From positions 692,001 through 756,000 of the forward strand of contig NZ_CP009576.1 of the NCBI RefSeq assembly GCF_000763495.1: a DNA stretch of 64,000 bases. The letters run 5' to 3'. Under the pieces are notes generated by a model. That model saw only the letters and a program-made list of their open reading frames with translations. It made no database searches and was not told where the DNA came from. The position numbers and the translations under genes are program-made. Positions within the stretch are counted from its first letter, which is position 1. Each line of letters starts with the position of its first letter. Below, piece after piece: positions 57,217-64,000 of this stretch. Source of the stretch: Listeria ivanovii subsp. londoniensis (lineage in GTDB: Bacteria > Bacillota > Bacilli > Lactobacillales > Listeriaceae).

Positions 57217-57921
57217 ATGATTAATCTGATTTTTGATATTGATGATACAGTATATGATCAATTAAAACCATTTGAAGATGCTTTTAAAACCGTTTTTGGT
57301 GATGAAAGCAAACTAGAAATCGAAAATTTATATATTAAAAGTCGTTTTTATAGCGATGAAGTGTACCACCGGGTTGTAAATGGGGAAATGCTAAAAGCAG
57401 AGATGCATATTTACCGAATTACGCGAGCATTAAATGATTTTGATTACCAAATTACCAAAAAACAAGCAGAAATATTCCAACAGGTTTATGAAAATAATCA
57501 ACGGAAAATCACGCTTTTACCAGGAATAAAAGAAGTTTTTACATGGGGGAAAAGCAAAAATGCGATTATGGGGATTATTACGAATGGACCAAGCTTGCAT
57601 CAACAGCATAAAATAAATGATTTATGTATAAATGACTGGATTCCAGCTGAAAACACTTTTATTTCTGGGAATATTGGCTATGAAAAACCAGATAAACGTT
57701 TATTTGCGTTAGTAGAAGAGCAATTAGGAATGATTGGTTCAAAAACATATTATATAGGAGATTCTTTTGAAAATGATGTGATTGGGGCAAAACAAGCTGG
57801 ATGGAATGCAATTTGGCTTAATCGACGTAAGCATCTAACACCGAAAGACGCACTCTATCAACCCGAATATTGTGTTACAAACGAAGAACAATTACTTGCT
57901 TTATTACAAAAATTAACTTGA
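57217..57921 (+). CDS. HAD-family hydrolase (nucleotidase-like)
   Basis: The 234-residue HAD hydrolase has motif I D-I-D-D-T-V-Y-D (nucleophile and acid Asp), motif II T-N-G, motif III lysine in Y-E-K-P-D-K-R and motif IV G-D-S-F-E-N-D-V. A helical cap lies between motifs I and II. It resembles YjjG/PyrP-type pyrimidine 5'-nucleotidases. TAGGAGG precedes ATG 57217. It is monocistronic with a terminator behind. Confidence 0.9.
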   Translation: MINLIFDIDDTVYDQLKPFEDAFKTVFGDESKLEIENLYIKSRFYSDEVYHRVVNGEMLKAEMHIYRITRALNDFDYQITKKQAEIFQQVYENNQRKITLLPGIKEVFTWGKSKNAIMGIITNGPSLHQQHKINDLCINDWIPAENTFISGNIGYEKPDKRLFALVEEQLGMIGSKTYYIGDSFENDVIGAKQAGWNAIWLNRRKHLTPKDALYQPEYCVTNEEQLLALLQKLT

Positions 57922-57929
57922 TTTTTTAT

Positions 57930-57966
57930 GAAAACTTCTTTCATTATTTGAAAGAGGTTTTTTCTT
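57930..57966 (+). terminator. Terminator of the HAD gene
   Basis: GAAAACTTCTTTCA (57930-57943) pairs with TGAAAGAGGTTTT (57949-57961), followed by T. Confidence 0.85.
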
Positions 57967-57970
57967 TTGA

Positions 57971-57999
57971 TTGACAAATAAAACGAAAGGAGATATTAT
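57971..57999 (+). promoter_or_regulatory. Sigma-A promoter of the Rrf2/methyltransferase operon
   Basis: TTGACA (57971-57976), 17-nt spacer, TATTAT (57994-57999). The transcript should start near 58006, 29 nt before the Rrf2 ATG. Confidence 0.85.
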
Positions 58000-58034
58000 A
58001 GATACATTAAGTCTTTGATTAAGAAGGTGAGATA

Positions 58035-58451
58035 ATGAAATACTCAAAAGCAACTAGTTATGCGTTACATACGATGGTATACTTAGCCAATTTATCTGCT
58101 GAAAAGACGGTAGGTGTGAAAGAACTTGCTATCAAACAAAATGTATCACCAACCTACCTTTCAAAAGTGCTGACGATGCTCGTAAAAGCTAGTTTTGTCG
58201 AGTCAATAACTGGGGTAAATGGCGGATATAAATTAGCAAAACCAGCAAATGATATCAGTTTTTTAGACGTTATTCAAGCGATTGAAGGGAAAACAGCTTT
58301 CTTTCATTGCGACCCTAAAAATCATGCCGAAAGTAAGCCACATTGTTTAATTGGAGAAGTTATGGACAATGCCGAGCAACAAATGGAAGCTTATTTAAGT
58401 GAACAAACTATTGGAAGTATTGTCGTAGAAATCGAAAAACATCATCATTAA
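58035..58451 (+). CDS. Rrf2-family transcription regulator
   Basis: The 138-residue protein has an Rrf2 winged helix (Y-A-L-H-T-M-V-Y-L-A, VKELAIKQNVSPTYLSKVL, G-V-N-G-G-Y-K-L-A-K-P). The effector region has two cysteines spaced H-C-D-P...K-P-H-C and a C-terminal K-H-H-H. This is not the IscR three-cysteine cluster pattern; redox or metal sensing through Cys/His is possible but inferred. It precedes a methyltransferase by 12 nt and probably controls that operon. Confidence 0.9.
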   Translation: MKYSKATSYALHTMVYLANLSAEKTVGVKELAIKQNVSPTYLSKVLTMLVKASFVESITGVNGGYKLAKPANDISFLDVIQAIEGKTAFFHCDPKNHAESKPHCLIGEVMDNAEQQMEAYLSEQTIGSIVVEIEKHHH

Positions 58452-58463
58452 AGGAGTGGGAAA

Positions 58464-59060
58464 ATGAATCATCATCACAATCACCACGGAGAAGCTGGTT
58501 TTAAGCGAAAAGTCGATTATTTAGACCGTCCGGAACGCAAGGAAGTTTTGTCTCCGGAAGCATTTATCCAAGAAGTGCCAGTGGATAAAGCAGACACTAT
58601 ACTGGATTTAGGTGCAGGAACAGGTTTTTTAACAATTCCAGCTGCGAAATTAGTGGATAATACTGTTTTTGCTTTAGACTTGGATCCACAAATGTTAGCA
58701 CTTATCCAGCAAAAAGCAGCAAACGAAAATTTAACAAATGTGAATGTTTTAGAAGCAAGTATGGAGGGAATTCCGCTAGAAACCGGGACAATAAATATTG
58801 CACTTGCATCACTCGTACTCCATGAGGTAAGTTCGTTAAGCAAAGTTTTAAATGAAGTGAGTCGAGTGGTAAAAGCGGGCGGTTACTTCGCTTGTTTAGA
58901 ATTCGATACAATAGGAACTGAATTAAAAGGTCCTCCAATGGAAATCCAGATTACAGCTAATAAGTTGGAACAGGCACTAGCTGATGCAGGCTTTGAAGTC
59001 GTGAAAAATTGGAACCTTTCAGAAGGCATGTATGTAACTATCGCCAAGAAAAAGAGATAA
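58464..59060 (+). CDS. Class I SAM-dependent methyltransferase with His-rich N-terminus
   Basis: The 198-residue protein has SAM motif I I-L-D-L-G-A-G-T-G-F-L-T, the acidic end of strand 2 (F-A-L-D-L-D) and S-L-V-L-H-E-V. Residues 1-10 read M-N-H-H-H-N-H-H-G-E, unusual for this family and suggestive of metal binding. The substrate is unknown; it resembles UbiE/Methyltransf_11-type enzymes. AGGAGTGGG precedes ATG 58464. Confidence 0.9.
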   Translation: MNHHHNHHGEAGFKRKVDYLDRPERKEVLSPEAFIQEVPVDKADTILDLGAGTGFLTIPAAKLVDNTVFALDLDPQMLALIQQKAANENLTNVNVLEASMEGIPLETGTINIALASLVLHEVSSLSKVLNEVSRVVKAGGYFACLEFDTIGTELKGPPMEIQITANKLEQALADAGFEVVKNWNLSEGMYVTIAKKKR

Positions 59061-59080
59061 TTGCTGGCAAGGTAAACAGG

Positions 59081-59122
59081 GAAAGATTGATTTAAGACAA
59101 TTGTTTTAAATCAATCTTCTTT
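59081..59122 (+). terminator. Probable terminator after the methyltransferase
   Basis: AAAGATTGATTTAA (59082-59095) pairs with TTAAATCAATCTT (59106-59118); followed by CTTTA. It may also serve the convergent GNAT gene. Confidence 0.65.
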
Positions 59123-59142
59123 ACAATGGAAGGTAAATTAGT

Positions 59143-59655
59143 TTATTTTTCTAAACGTTTACTCATAATTATGTCTATTTGACGATCATCCCCCATGTAA
59201 AAAGCATGTTTTCCCTCTGCGCTAAAACCCAATTTTTCATAAAATTGAATAGCGTTTTTATTTTGTTCCCAGACACCTAACCATATTTTTTCTACATGTG
59301 TTTCTTTTGCGATTTTTAATGCTTGGGTAAATAATTCCTTTCCTAATCCCTTTTTTTGATATGCTTTTAATAGATAGATGCGTTCTATTTCAATAGTTTT
59401 TCCTAGTATTTCTTCTGTTTGAGCTTCTTCTAGATTTAATTTTAAATATCCGGCGATTGCTTCTTGGTCATAAATAAAGTAAAAATAGGAATGCGGATTA
59501 TCTAATTCTTTGCGCAATTTTTCTAAGGTAAAAGTTGTTTTTAAGTAGGTATCAATATTTTCTGGTTTATTTTGTGCTCTAAATGTTTCATCAAATGTTT
59601 TATAGCTTATTTCTAATAATGGTTCTAAATCCGTTATTGTGCATAAACGTATCAT
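59143..59655 (-). CDS. GNAT-family N-acetyltransferase
   Basis: The 170-residue protein has the acetyl-CoA loop Y-Q-K-K-G-L-G-K-E-L-F and W-E-Q-N-K-N-A-I-Q-F-Y-E-K-L-G-F. It resembles Bacillus PaiA-type (spermidine/spermine) acetyltransferases in the F-D-E-T-F-R-A-Q-N start and the I-E-R-I-Y-L-L strand, but the substrate is not certain. It is 17 nt downstream of the MarR gene on the same strand. Confidence 0.9.
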   Translation of the reverse strand: MIRLCTITDLEPLLEISYKTFDETFRAQNKPENIDTYLKTTFTLEKLRKELDNPHSYFYFIYDQEAIAGYLKLNLEEAQTEEILGKTIEIERIYLLKAYQKKGLGKELFTQALKIAKETHVEKIWLGVWEQNKNAIQFYEKLGFSAEGKHAFYMGDDRQIDIIMSKRLEK

Positions 59656-59672
59656 TATTTTTCCTCCAACAA

Positions 59673-60125
59673 TTAATAATTTCTTTTATTTCCTTTTTTT
59701 ACATATAGCCAGTCATCAGCAATGTTATTTTTTACTTTTTTAAGTGCTAGTGAGAGCGCACTTATTTCTGACTCATTAAACCCTTTTAAGGCAATTGAAT
59801 TGGAATGTTCATTTTCGCGAATAATTAGGGGATATAACTCCTGTCCATATTCGGTTGGAAATAGTAATTTATTTTTTTTATTGTTTTTATCAGCTTTTTT
59901 TATAATAAGTCCGTTTTTTTCTAAATTTTTAATGGCTCTAGAAGCAGTTGTCCGATCGATTTTTAGAATATCGACTAATTTTTCTTGAATAATACCGGGA
60001 TTTTCACAAATTCTAACTAAATAAACAAATTGCCCTTTAGATAGATTTAATTCTTTAAATTCTATATTGCTAATCGAGTCTAGCGCGCGAGCAATAACCC
60101 CTATATCTCTTAAAATATCTTTCAT
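59673..60125 (-). CDS. MarR-family regulator
   Basis: The 150-residue protein has a MarR winged helix (IIQEKLVDILKIDRTTASRA, wing K-A-D-K-N-N-K-K-N). ATG 60125 follows AAGGAGG by 7 nt; an upstream ATG at 60173 lacks a ribosome site and would add a basic tail. It forms a two-gene operon with the GNAT enzyme and may be its repressor. Confidence 0.88.
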   Translation of the reverse strand: MKDILRDIGVIARALDSISNIEFKELNLSKGQFVYLVRICENPGIIQEKLVDILKIDRTTASRAIKNLEKNGLIIKKADKNNKKNKLLFPTEYGQELYPLIIRENEHSNSIALKGFNESEISALSLALKKVKNNIADDWLYVKKGNKRNY

Positions 60126-60259
60126 TGCGAACCTCCTTTTTATTGCATTTACAACAAAACGAGTATAACACATTAGGGGAGTGAAAGGAAGTAGCTATAA
60201 TAAAATGACGGTTTAGAAGTAAATAAAGTTAATTTGCCAAAAGGATAATCCTACTTAAA

Positions 60260-60305
60260 ATACGCCCCTAAAGTCCAAGTGGAAGATACTGGCTTTAGGG
60301 GCGTA
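60260..60305. other. Strong orphan hairpin
   Basis: TACGCCCCTAAAG (60260-60272) pairs with CTTTAGGGGGCGTA (60292-60305), 13 bp with one bulged G and a 19-nt loop. GC-rich for this genome. No T run follows on either strand, so it is not an obvious terminator. No gene is seen in 60174-60323. Confidence 0.5.
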
Positions 60306-60323
60306 GATATAATGAAAATATAT

Positions 60324-60443
60324 TTAGTTGATTAAATCGAGTGCTATTTTTTTAAACTTCTCACTGTTTATTGTCTCGTAATCTGTAATCTTAATTACTG
60401 TAAGCGGGATGTTTATAGCCTTTTTAGATTGATTCTCATTACT
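60324..60443 (-). other. 39-codon open frame directly after, and in frame with, the MMPL stop
   Basis: The MMPL gene ends in TAG (60446-60444). The same frame then continues for 39 codons without a start codon (S-N-E-N-Q-S-K-K-A-I-N-I-P-L-T-V-I-K, later T-D-Y-E-T-I-N-S-E-K-F-K-K-I) to TAA at 60326-60324. The composition looks protein-like. It may be a gene remnant or a former C-terminal extension. I do not recognise it. Confidence 0.35.
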
Positions 60444-62576
60444 CTATTCTTTATCTTTTAAATGATGTCCTTCAATATCGAGTGAAGGGAGAACTTTATC
60501 TAGCCATTTTGGCATATACCATGTAGCTTTTCCAAAGAGTTTAGAGATGGCTGGAATGATTGTTAGACGAACAATAAATGCATCAAACAATACACCAAAG
60601 CCAAGTGCGATACCAATGGATTTAATCATAGGATCTGGCACAAAAACGAAACTGATGAAAACAGAGAACATGATTAACGCTGCTGCAATAATAACTGGAC
60701 CACTTTCTCGTAAACCAGTTTTGATGGAGTGGGTATTGTCTTTCGTTAGGGTGTATTCTTCATGAACACGTGACATTAGGAATACCTCATAATCCATCGC
60801 TAGTCCAAATAAAATTCCAGTTGCGATAACAGGCAGGAAGGCGAGAACTGGTCCGGTTGTGCTGATACCGAATAAATTACTAAATACTCCTTCTTGCATG
60901 ATTAAAGTGGTGAAGCCAAGTGTTGCCGTTAGAGAAAGTACAAAGCCAAGAACTGCAGTCAAAGGGATCAGTAGTGAACGGAACACAACTGTCAATAAAA
61001 TGAATGCTAACACAACGATAACACTTGCGAAAACTGGAATTGCATCGTTTAGTTTTTGTGACATATCTATATTAATTGCGCTTTGACCAGTGACTTCTAA
61101 ATTAATATTATATTTACTGTCTGTAGTTTTTGCGTAGCTTCTGAGATCGTGAACGAGTTGCGTTGTTTTATTATTTGTAGGACCAGTCTTTGGAATAACG
61201 CTAATTAGTGCGTAGTTACCAGATTCACTAGGCATTGGCGGTGTGATGATTGCTACATCTTTTATACCAGAGATATGATTAGCAACTTCCGTTAAATGAG
61301 CCGCGCTATTATCCGCTCTAATATCTGCTAAAATAACTAATGGTCCATTAAAGCCTTCACCAAATTTATCAGATAAAATATCATATGCTTTTTTCTCCGT
61401 GGAATCTTTTGGTTTGGAGCCATTATCAGGAATTCCAAGTTCCATTGAGCCAAATGGTATGCTTAGTCCACCAAGTAAAACAACTGCAAGTAAAAATGCG
61501 ATAAGTGGCTTTCCAACAACGAATTTCGTCCAAATATTTTCATCTTTTTTATTCTTTTTATCTTTTTGTGGCTTGATTTTATTATGAAAGATGCCGATGA
61601 ATGCTGGTATTAGAACTAATGCGGAAAGAACAGCAAATAATACGCTGAGTGCTGAGGCAAGTCCCATAACAGTTAAGAAGTCAATACCAACAAGTGATAA
61701 ACCACAAACAGCAATAATAACGGTAATTCCTGCAAATATTACTGCACTTCCAGCTGTTCCGGTTGCAAGACCGACAGCTTTTATGTGATTTTTTTCTGTA
61801 CGGATGATTTGACGATACTTAAATAGAATAAATAACGCGTAATCAATAGCAACTGCGAGACCAATCATAACAGCTAGTGTGAGTGTAACATTTGGCATTT
61901 CAAAGTAGCTGGAAATAATGGCGATAATACCAATGCTCGTACCTAGACTGAGAATTGCGGTGATAATCGGCAATCCAGCGGCGATAACTGATCCAAAAGC
62001 AATAATTAGAATGACAAGGGCTACGACGATACCAATTGCTTCTGATGAACCGCCAATATCCATTGGTGTAATCATAACGTTTCCAGTCAATTCTGTTTGC
62101 AGATTTTTATCATCCATAGCTTGAAGGGAATCTTTGACTTTGTTTATGGATTCTTCATTGACAGCTAAAGCATTGATGCTGTAACTAATATCAGCAAAAG
62201 CAGTTGTCATATCTGGGCTGATCGTTTTTGCTTCATAAGGATTTGCAATAGCATCTATCTTAGGATCATTTTTCTCGATTTCAGTTAATACTTCTGTGAT
62301 TGCAGCTTGAGATTCCGGCGTTAAGATGCCTTGCTTCTGCTTGCTTTTGAAAACAACACGAATGCTCCCTTTTTGACTATCCTGTTTAAACTCTTCCTCG
62401 ATTTTATTTGATGTATCAAGTGATTTTAGACCATTCATTTTGATATCGTCCGTAAAATTAACACCTTTGATTGCTAATACCGTGACGATAATTCCTAAAA
62501 TAACAAACCAAGAGAAAATGGTTTTCCATTTATGTTTAGCGAATGTTTGTCCTAGTTTGTAAAGTAAATTTGCCAA
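60444..62576 (-). CDS. MMPL/RND-family membrane exporter
   Basis: The 710-residue protein has twelve helices in two repeats, each with an external loop of about 130-150 residues after its first helix (residues ~35-165 and ~370-510). The MMPL motifs G-L-A-V-A-I-D-Y-A-L-F-I-L and G-L-A-M-D-Y-E-V-F-L-M-S-R-V-H-E-E-Y carry the Asp-Tyr pair of the proton relay. It resembles YdfJ/YdgH-type exporters that move drugs or lipids with proton force. GGAGGAGG precedes ATG 62576. It is divergent from a TetR gene that probably regulates it. Confidence 0.93.
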   Translation of the reverse strand: MANLLYKLGQTFAKHKWKTIFSWFVILGIIVTVLAIKGVNFTDDIKMNGLKSLDTSNKIEEEFKQDSQKGSIRVVFKSKQKQGILTPESQAAITEVLTEIEKNDPKIDAIANPYEAKTISPDMTTAFADISYSINALAVNEESINKVKDSLQAMDDKNLQTELTGNVMITPMDIGGSSEAIGIVVALVILIIAFGSVIAAGLPIITAILSLGTSIGIIAIISSYFEMPNVTLTLAVMIGLAVAIDYALFILFKYRQIIRTEKNHIKAVGLATGTAGSAVIFAGITVIIAVCGLSLVGIDFLTVMGLASALSVLFAVLSALVLIPAFIGIFHNKIKPQKDKKNKKDENIWTKFVVGKPLIAFLLAVVLLGGLSIPFGSMELGIPDNGSKPKDSTEKKAYDILSDKFGEGFNGPLVILADIRADNSAAHLTEVANHISGIKDVAIITPPMPSESGNYALISVIPKTGPTNNKTTQLVHDLRSYAKTTDSKYNINLEVTGQSAINIDMSQKLNDAIPVFASVIVVLAFILLTVVFRSLLIPLTAVLGFVLSLTATLGFTTLIMQEGVFSNLFGISTTGPVLAFLPVIATGILFGLAMDYEVFLMSRVHEEYTLTKDNTHSIKTGLRESGPVIIAAALIMFSVFISFVFVPDPMIKSIGIALGFGVLFDAFIVRLTIIPAISKLFGKATWYMPKWLDKVLPSLDIEGHHLKDKE

Positions 62577-62623
62577 TTAGTTGTTTCCTCCTCCAATTCG
62601 AGCTATTATATTTATAAGCATAC

Positions 62624-62681
62624 AGTGTATATTACATGAGTATAAGCGAAAAAGTAAGCACCAGATTGTATATAGTGTATA
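62624..62681. promoter_or_regulatory. Candidate TetR operator copies
   Basis: AGTGTATA occurs at 62624-62631 and again at 62674-62681, 50 bp apart, in the divergent region between the MMPL and TetR genes. The right copy is part of TGTATATAGTGTATA. The repeats are likely repressor sites, inferred from position. Confidence 0.4.
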
Positions 62682-62709
62682 GTTAAGTGACAGTTTAGGG
62701 GATGTGTAG

Positions 62710-63255
62710 ATGAATCAAACAGATTTGCGTGTACAAAAAACAAAAAAAGCGCTTTACACAACGCTTTTAGAATTACTTAAAACAGAAAAATTTTCAAGTG
62801 TTACTGTAAATAGTATTTGTAAACAAGCTTTAATCCATCGAACCACTTTTTATAAACATTTTTTGGATAAATATGATTTATTATTATATGTTTTACATGA
62901 GCAGTTTCAAGACTATTTTGCATTAGATATTAAAGCACGTATTAAACATCCATTTCAGTCAGGTTTTGACACAATTTATCAAAATGTAGAGCTTATTTTA
63001 GAAAAACAAAAGGATGATGAATTTTTCTTAAAAACAATGGCCACTTTTTTCTTTACGGAGTTTCAAAAAGATATAGAGGCAAACATGGATAAGTTAAAAT
63101 TGTCCGATGAAATCCCAGCTGAGTTATTTACTTATATTTATGCTGCTAATTTGGGCGCAATTATGTATTGGTCTCAACAAATGCCAACACCAGCAGATTG
63201 GGCGCATATGGATAAACTTTTTAACGCTATTTTAGCAGTGGAGATTGATTGGTAG
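62710..63255 (+). CDS. TetR-family regulator, divergent from MMPL exporter
   Basis: The 181-residue protein has the TetR HTH (SSVTVNSICKQALIHRTTFY) and the C-terminal TetR_C_7/DhaS-like region (A-A-N-L-G-A-I-M-Y-W) typical of Firmicute repressors. AGGGGATG precedes ATG 62710. It is 134 nt from the MMPL start and likely represses it. Confidence 0.9.
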   Translation: MNQTDLRVQKTKKALYTTLLELLKTEKFSSVTVNSICKQALIHRTTFYKHFLDKYDLLLYVLHEQFQDYFALDIKARIKHPFQSGFDTIYQNVELILEKQKDDEFFLKTMATFFFTEFQKDIEANMDKLKLSDEIPAELFTYIYAANLGAIMYWSQQMPTPADWAHMDKLFNAILAVEIDW

Positions 63256-63603
63256 AGGTATATATACATAAAGTATTATGATCTCTCTTGCACATATTTT
63301 GACTGTTTTAAGTTTTTATAGGTGCCCAATTGATAAGAATAAAATGTTACTATAAAAGAAGATTTGGTAGTATATAAGTGAGTTTCCTAGAAGAATTCAA
63401 CCATGTTAGAAGCGTGTAGAGAATTGGAGTAATGAAAATGAGACAAATTCCATATTTATCGAGTAACCAATTATTTTGTATATGGGCAATCTATTTACGC
63501 TTCCAAAAGGTTTCATTTAGTACTTTTAATAATCTTTTTTATCTTCTAAAAAAATTGTTATAATAAGAACAGGTGAAAATGAACAATAGGAGGAGTAGCT
63601 TAC
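63256..63603 (+). other. Intergenic region before the last gene
   Basis: A 43-codon open frame at 63432-63563 starts with ATG after TTGGAG (M-K-M-R-Q-I-P-Y-L-S-S-N-Q) and could be a small gene, but its codon use is not convincing. TATAAT at 63559-63564 may be the -10 box for the next gene. Nothing else is seen. Confidence 0.35.
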
Positions 63604-63963
63604 TTGATTATTACTTTATTGATTATTGTTGGGATAGTTATTGTCATTATTATCTCGTTATACTTTATTATTGCGACTGCAGTGAAAAAAGCGAGCAATA
63701 CAAACTGGGAGGAGACTAATGCTCTCGTCGTAGCTAGCAGATTCACTAGCCGAACAATGGGAGATGAAATATCACGTGCACAAGGCGAGACTGTCCGTAG
63801 AGTGGAGCTAACAGTACGGTTCAAATTACGAGATGGAAGTGAGTTTGAAGGGAAAAGGTGGGTAAATATAAAGACTAAACATAGCTCATGGTTATATGAA
63901 AACAAAGTAGTTACAATCATGTACGATATAAGCAATCCAAAACGGTTTAAAATTAAAGAATAA
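63604..63963 (+). CDS. Small membrane-anchored DUF3592/DUF2500-like protein
   Basis: The 119-residue protein has one N-terminal membrane helix (residues 2-27) and a small beta-barrel-like domain with L-T-V-R-F-K-L-R-D-G-S-E-F-E-G and a final V-T-I-M-Y-D-I-S-N-P-K-R-F-K, the pattern of DUF3592/DUF2500 proteins. It starts at TTG 63604 with AGGAGGAG about 9 nt upstream. Function unknown. Confidence 0.75.
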   Translation: MIITLLIIVGIVIVIIISLYFIIATAVKKASNTNWEETNALVVASRFTSRTMGDEISRAQGETVRRVELTVRFKLRDGSEFEGKRWVNIKTKHSSWLYENKVVTIMYDISNPKRFKIKE

Positions 63964-64000
63964 GCAAAATACAGCTATTAACAGAAAATCATATAACTAG

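Overview
The window is chromosomal DNA from a low-GC Firmicute, almost certainly Listeria (sensu stricto clade). The evidence is AT-rich coding with tight AGGAGG ribosome sites, many small MarR/TetR/PadR/Crp-type regulators next to transporters, an LRR internalin-like LPATG protein, a 2006-residue LPKTG adhesin and a fructose-type PTS operon. The gene order from about 0.2 to 25 kb and from 45.6 to 59 kb resembles, from memory, the lmo0597-lmo0637 interval of L. monocytogenes. The species cannot be fixed from the sequence alone. No rRNA, tRNA or CRISPR array was seen.

Layout: 0-1.6 kb holds the start of a secreted protein, a Crp/Fnr regulator and the biotin transporter gene bioY behind a clear BirA operator. 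1.7-3.8 kb is a PadR/DUF1700/DUF4097 operon. 3.8-6.7 kb holds a GNAT, two small membrane proteins and a MATE pump. 6.8-14.3 kb has two drug-exporter modules: MarR with a heterodimeric ABC exporter, and TetR divergent from an ABC-2 exporter. 14.4-25.9 kb is mixed: rhodanese, internalin-like LPATG protein, azoreductase divergent from MarR plus quinone oxidoreductase, a membrane GDPD, a lipoprotein, a membrane Ser/Thr kinase divergent from an HTH protein, a TauE exporter and small proteins. 25.9-29.7 kb is a decayed zone: a flavodoxin-fold reductase pseudogene behind an intact MerR operator, an internally deleted IS3/IS150-type element, a GDSL esterase and a frameshifted polytopic membrane protein.

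The most striking region is 30.4-45.3 kb. A Crp-family regulator precedes a tightly overlapped nine-gene operon. It encodes two large N-terminally membrane-anchored surface proteins (1963 and 782 residues, same architecture), a c-type proteolipid, a b-delta fusion, alpha, gamma, beta and epsilon subunits of an F1 ATPase, and a polytopic membrane protein. The F1 catalytic residues are intact. The c subunit, however, aligns without gaps to normal c subunits and has valine (V60) where the essential Asp/Glu ion carrier should be, and no subunit a is encoded. The complex therefore looks like an ATP-driven machine that cannot move ions through its ring, co-encoded with long extracellular fibronectin-like proteins. 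My inference is a mechanical or conformational device acting on the cell surface rather than an ATP synthase. Listeria genomes are known to carry a second atypical ATPase locus, but I know of no established function for it.

Downstream, 45.6-51.6 kb encodes the LPKTG adhesin (apparently a mosaic gene, with seven Ig-like repeats). 51.9-57.1 kb is a BglG/MtlR-type regulator, PTS IIA, IIC, IIB and a GatZ/KbaZ-like protein behind a candidate cre site. 57.2-59.1 kb is a HAD phosphatase and an Rrf2/methyltransferase pair with histidine clusters. 59.1-63.3 kb has GNAT/MarR, and an MMPL exporter divergent from TetR. The window ends with a small DUF3592-like membrane protein.
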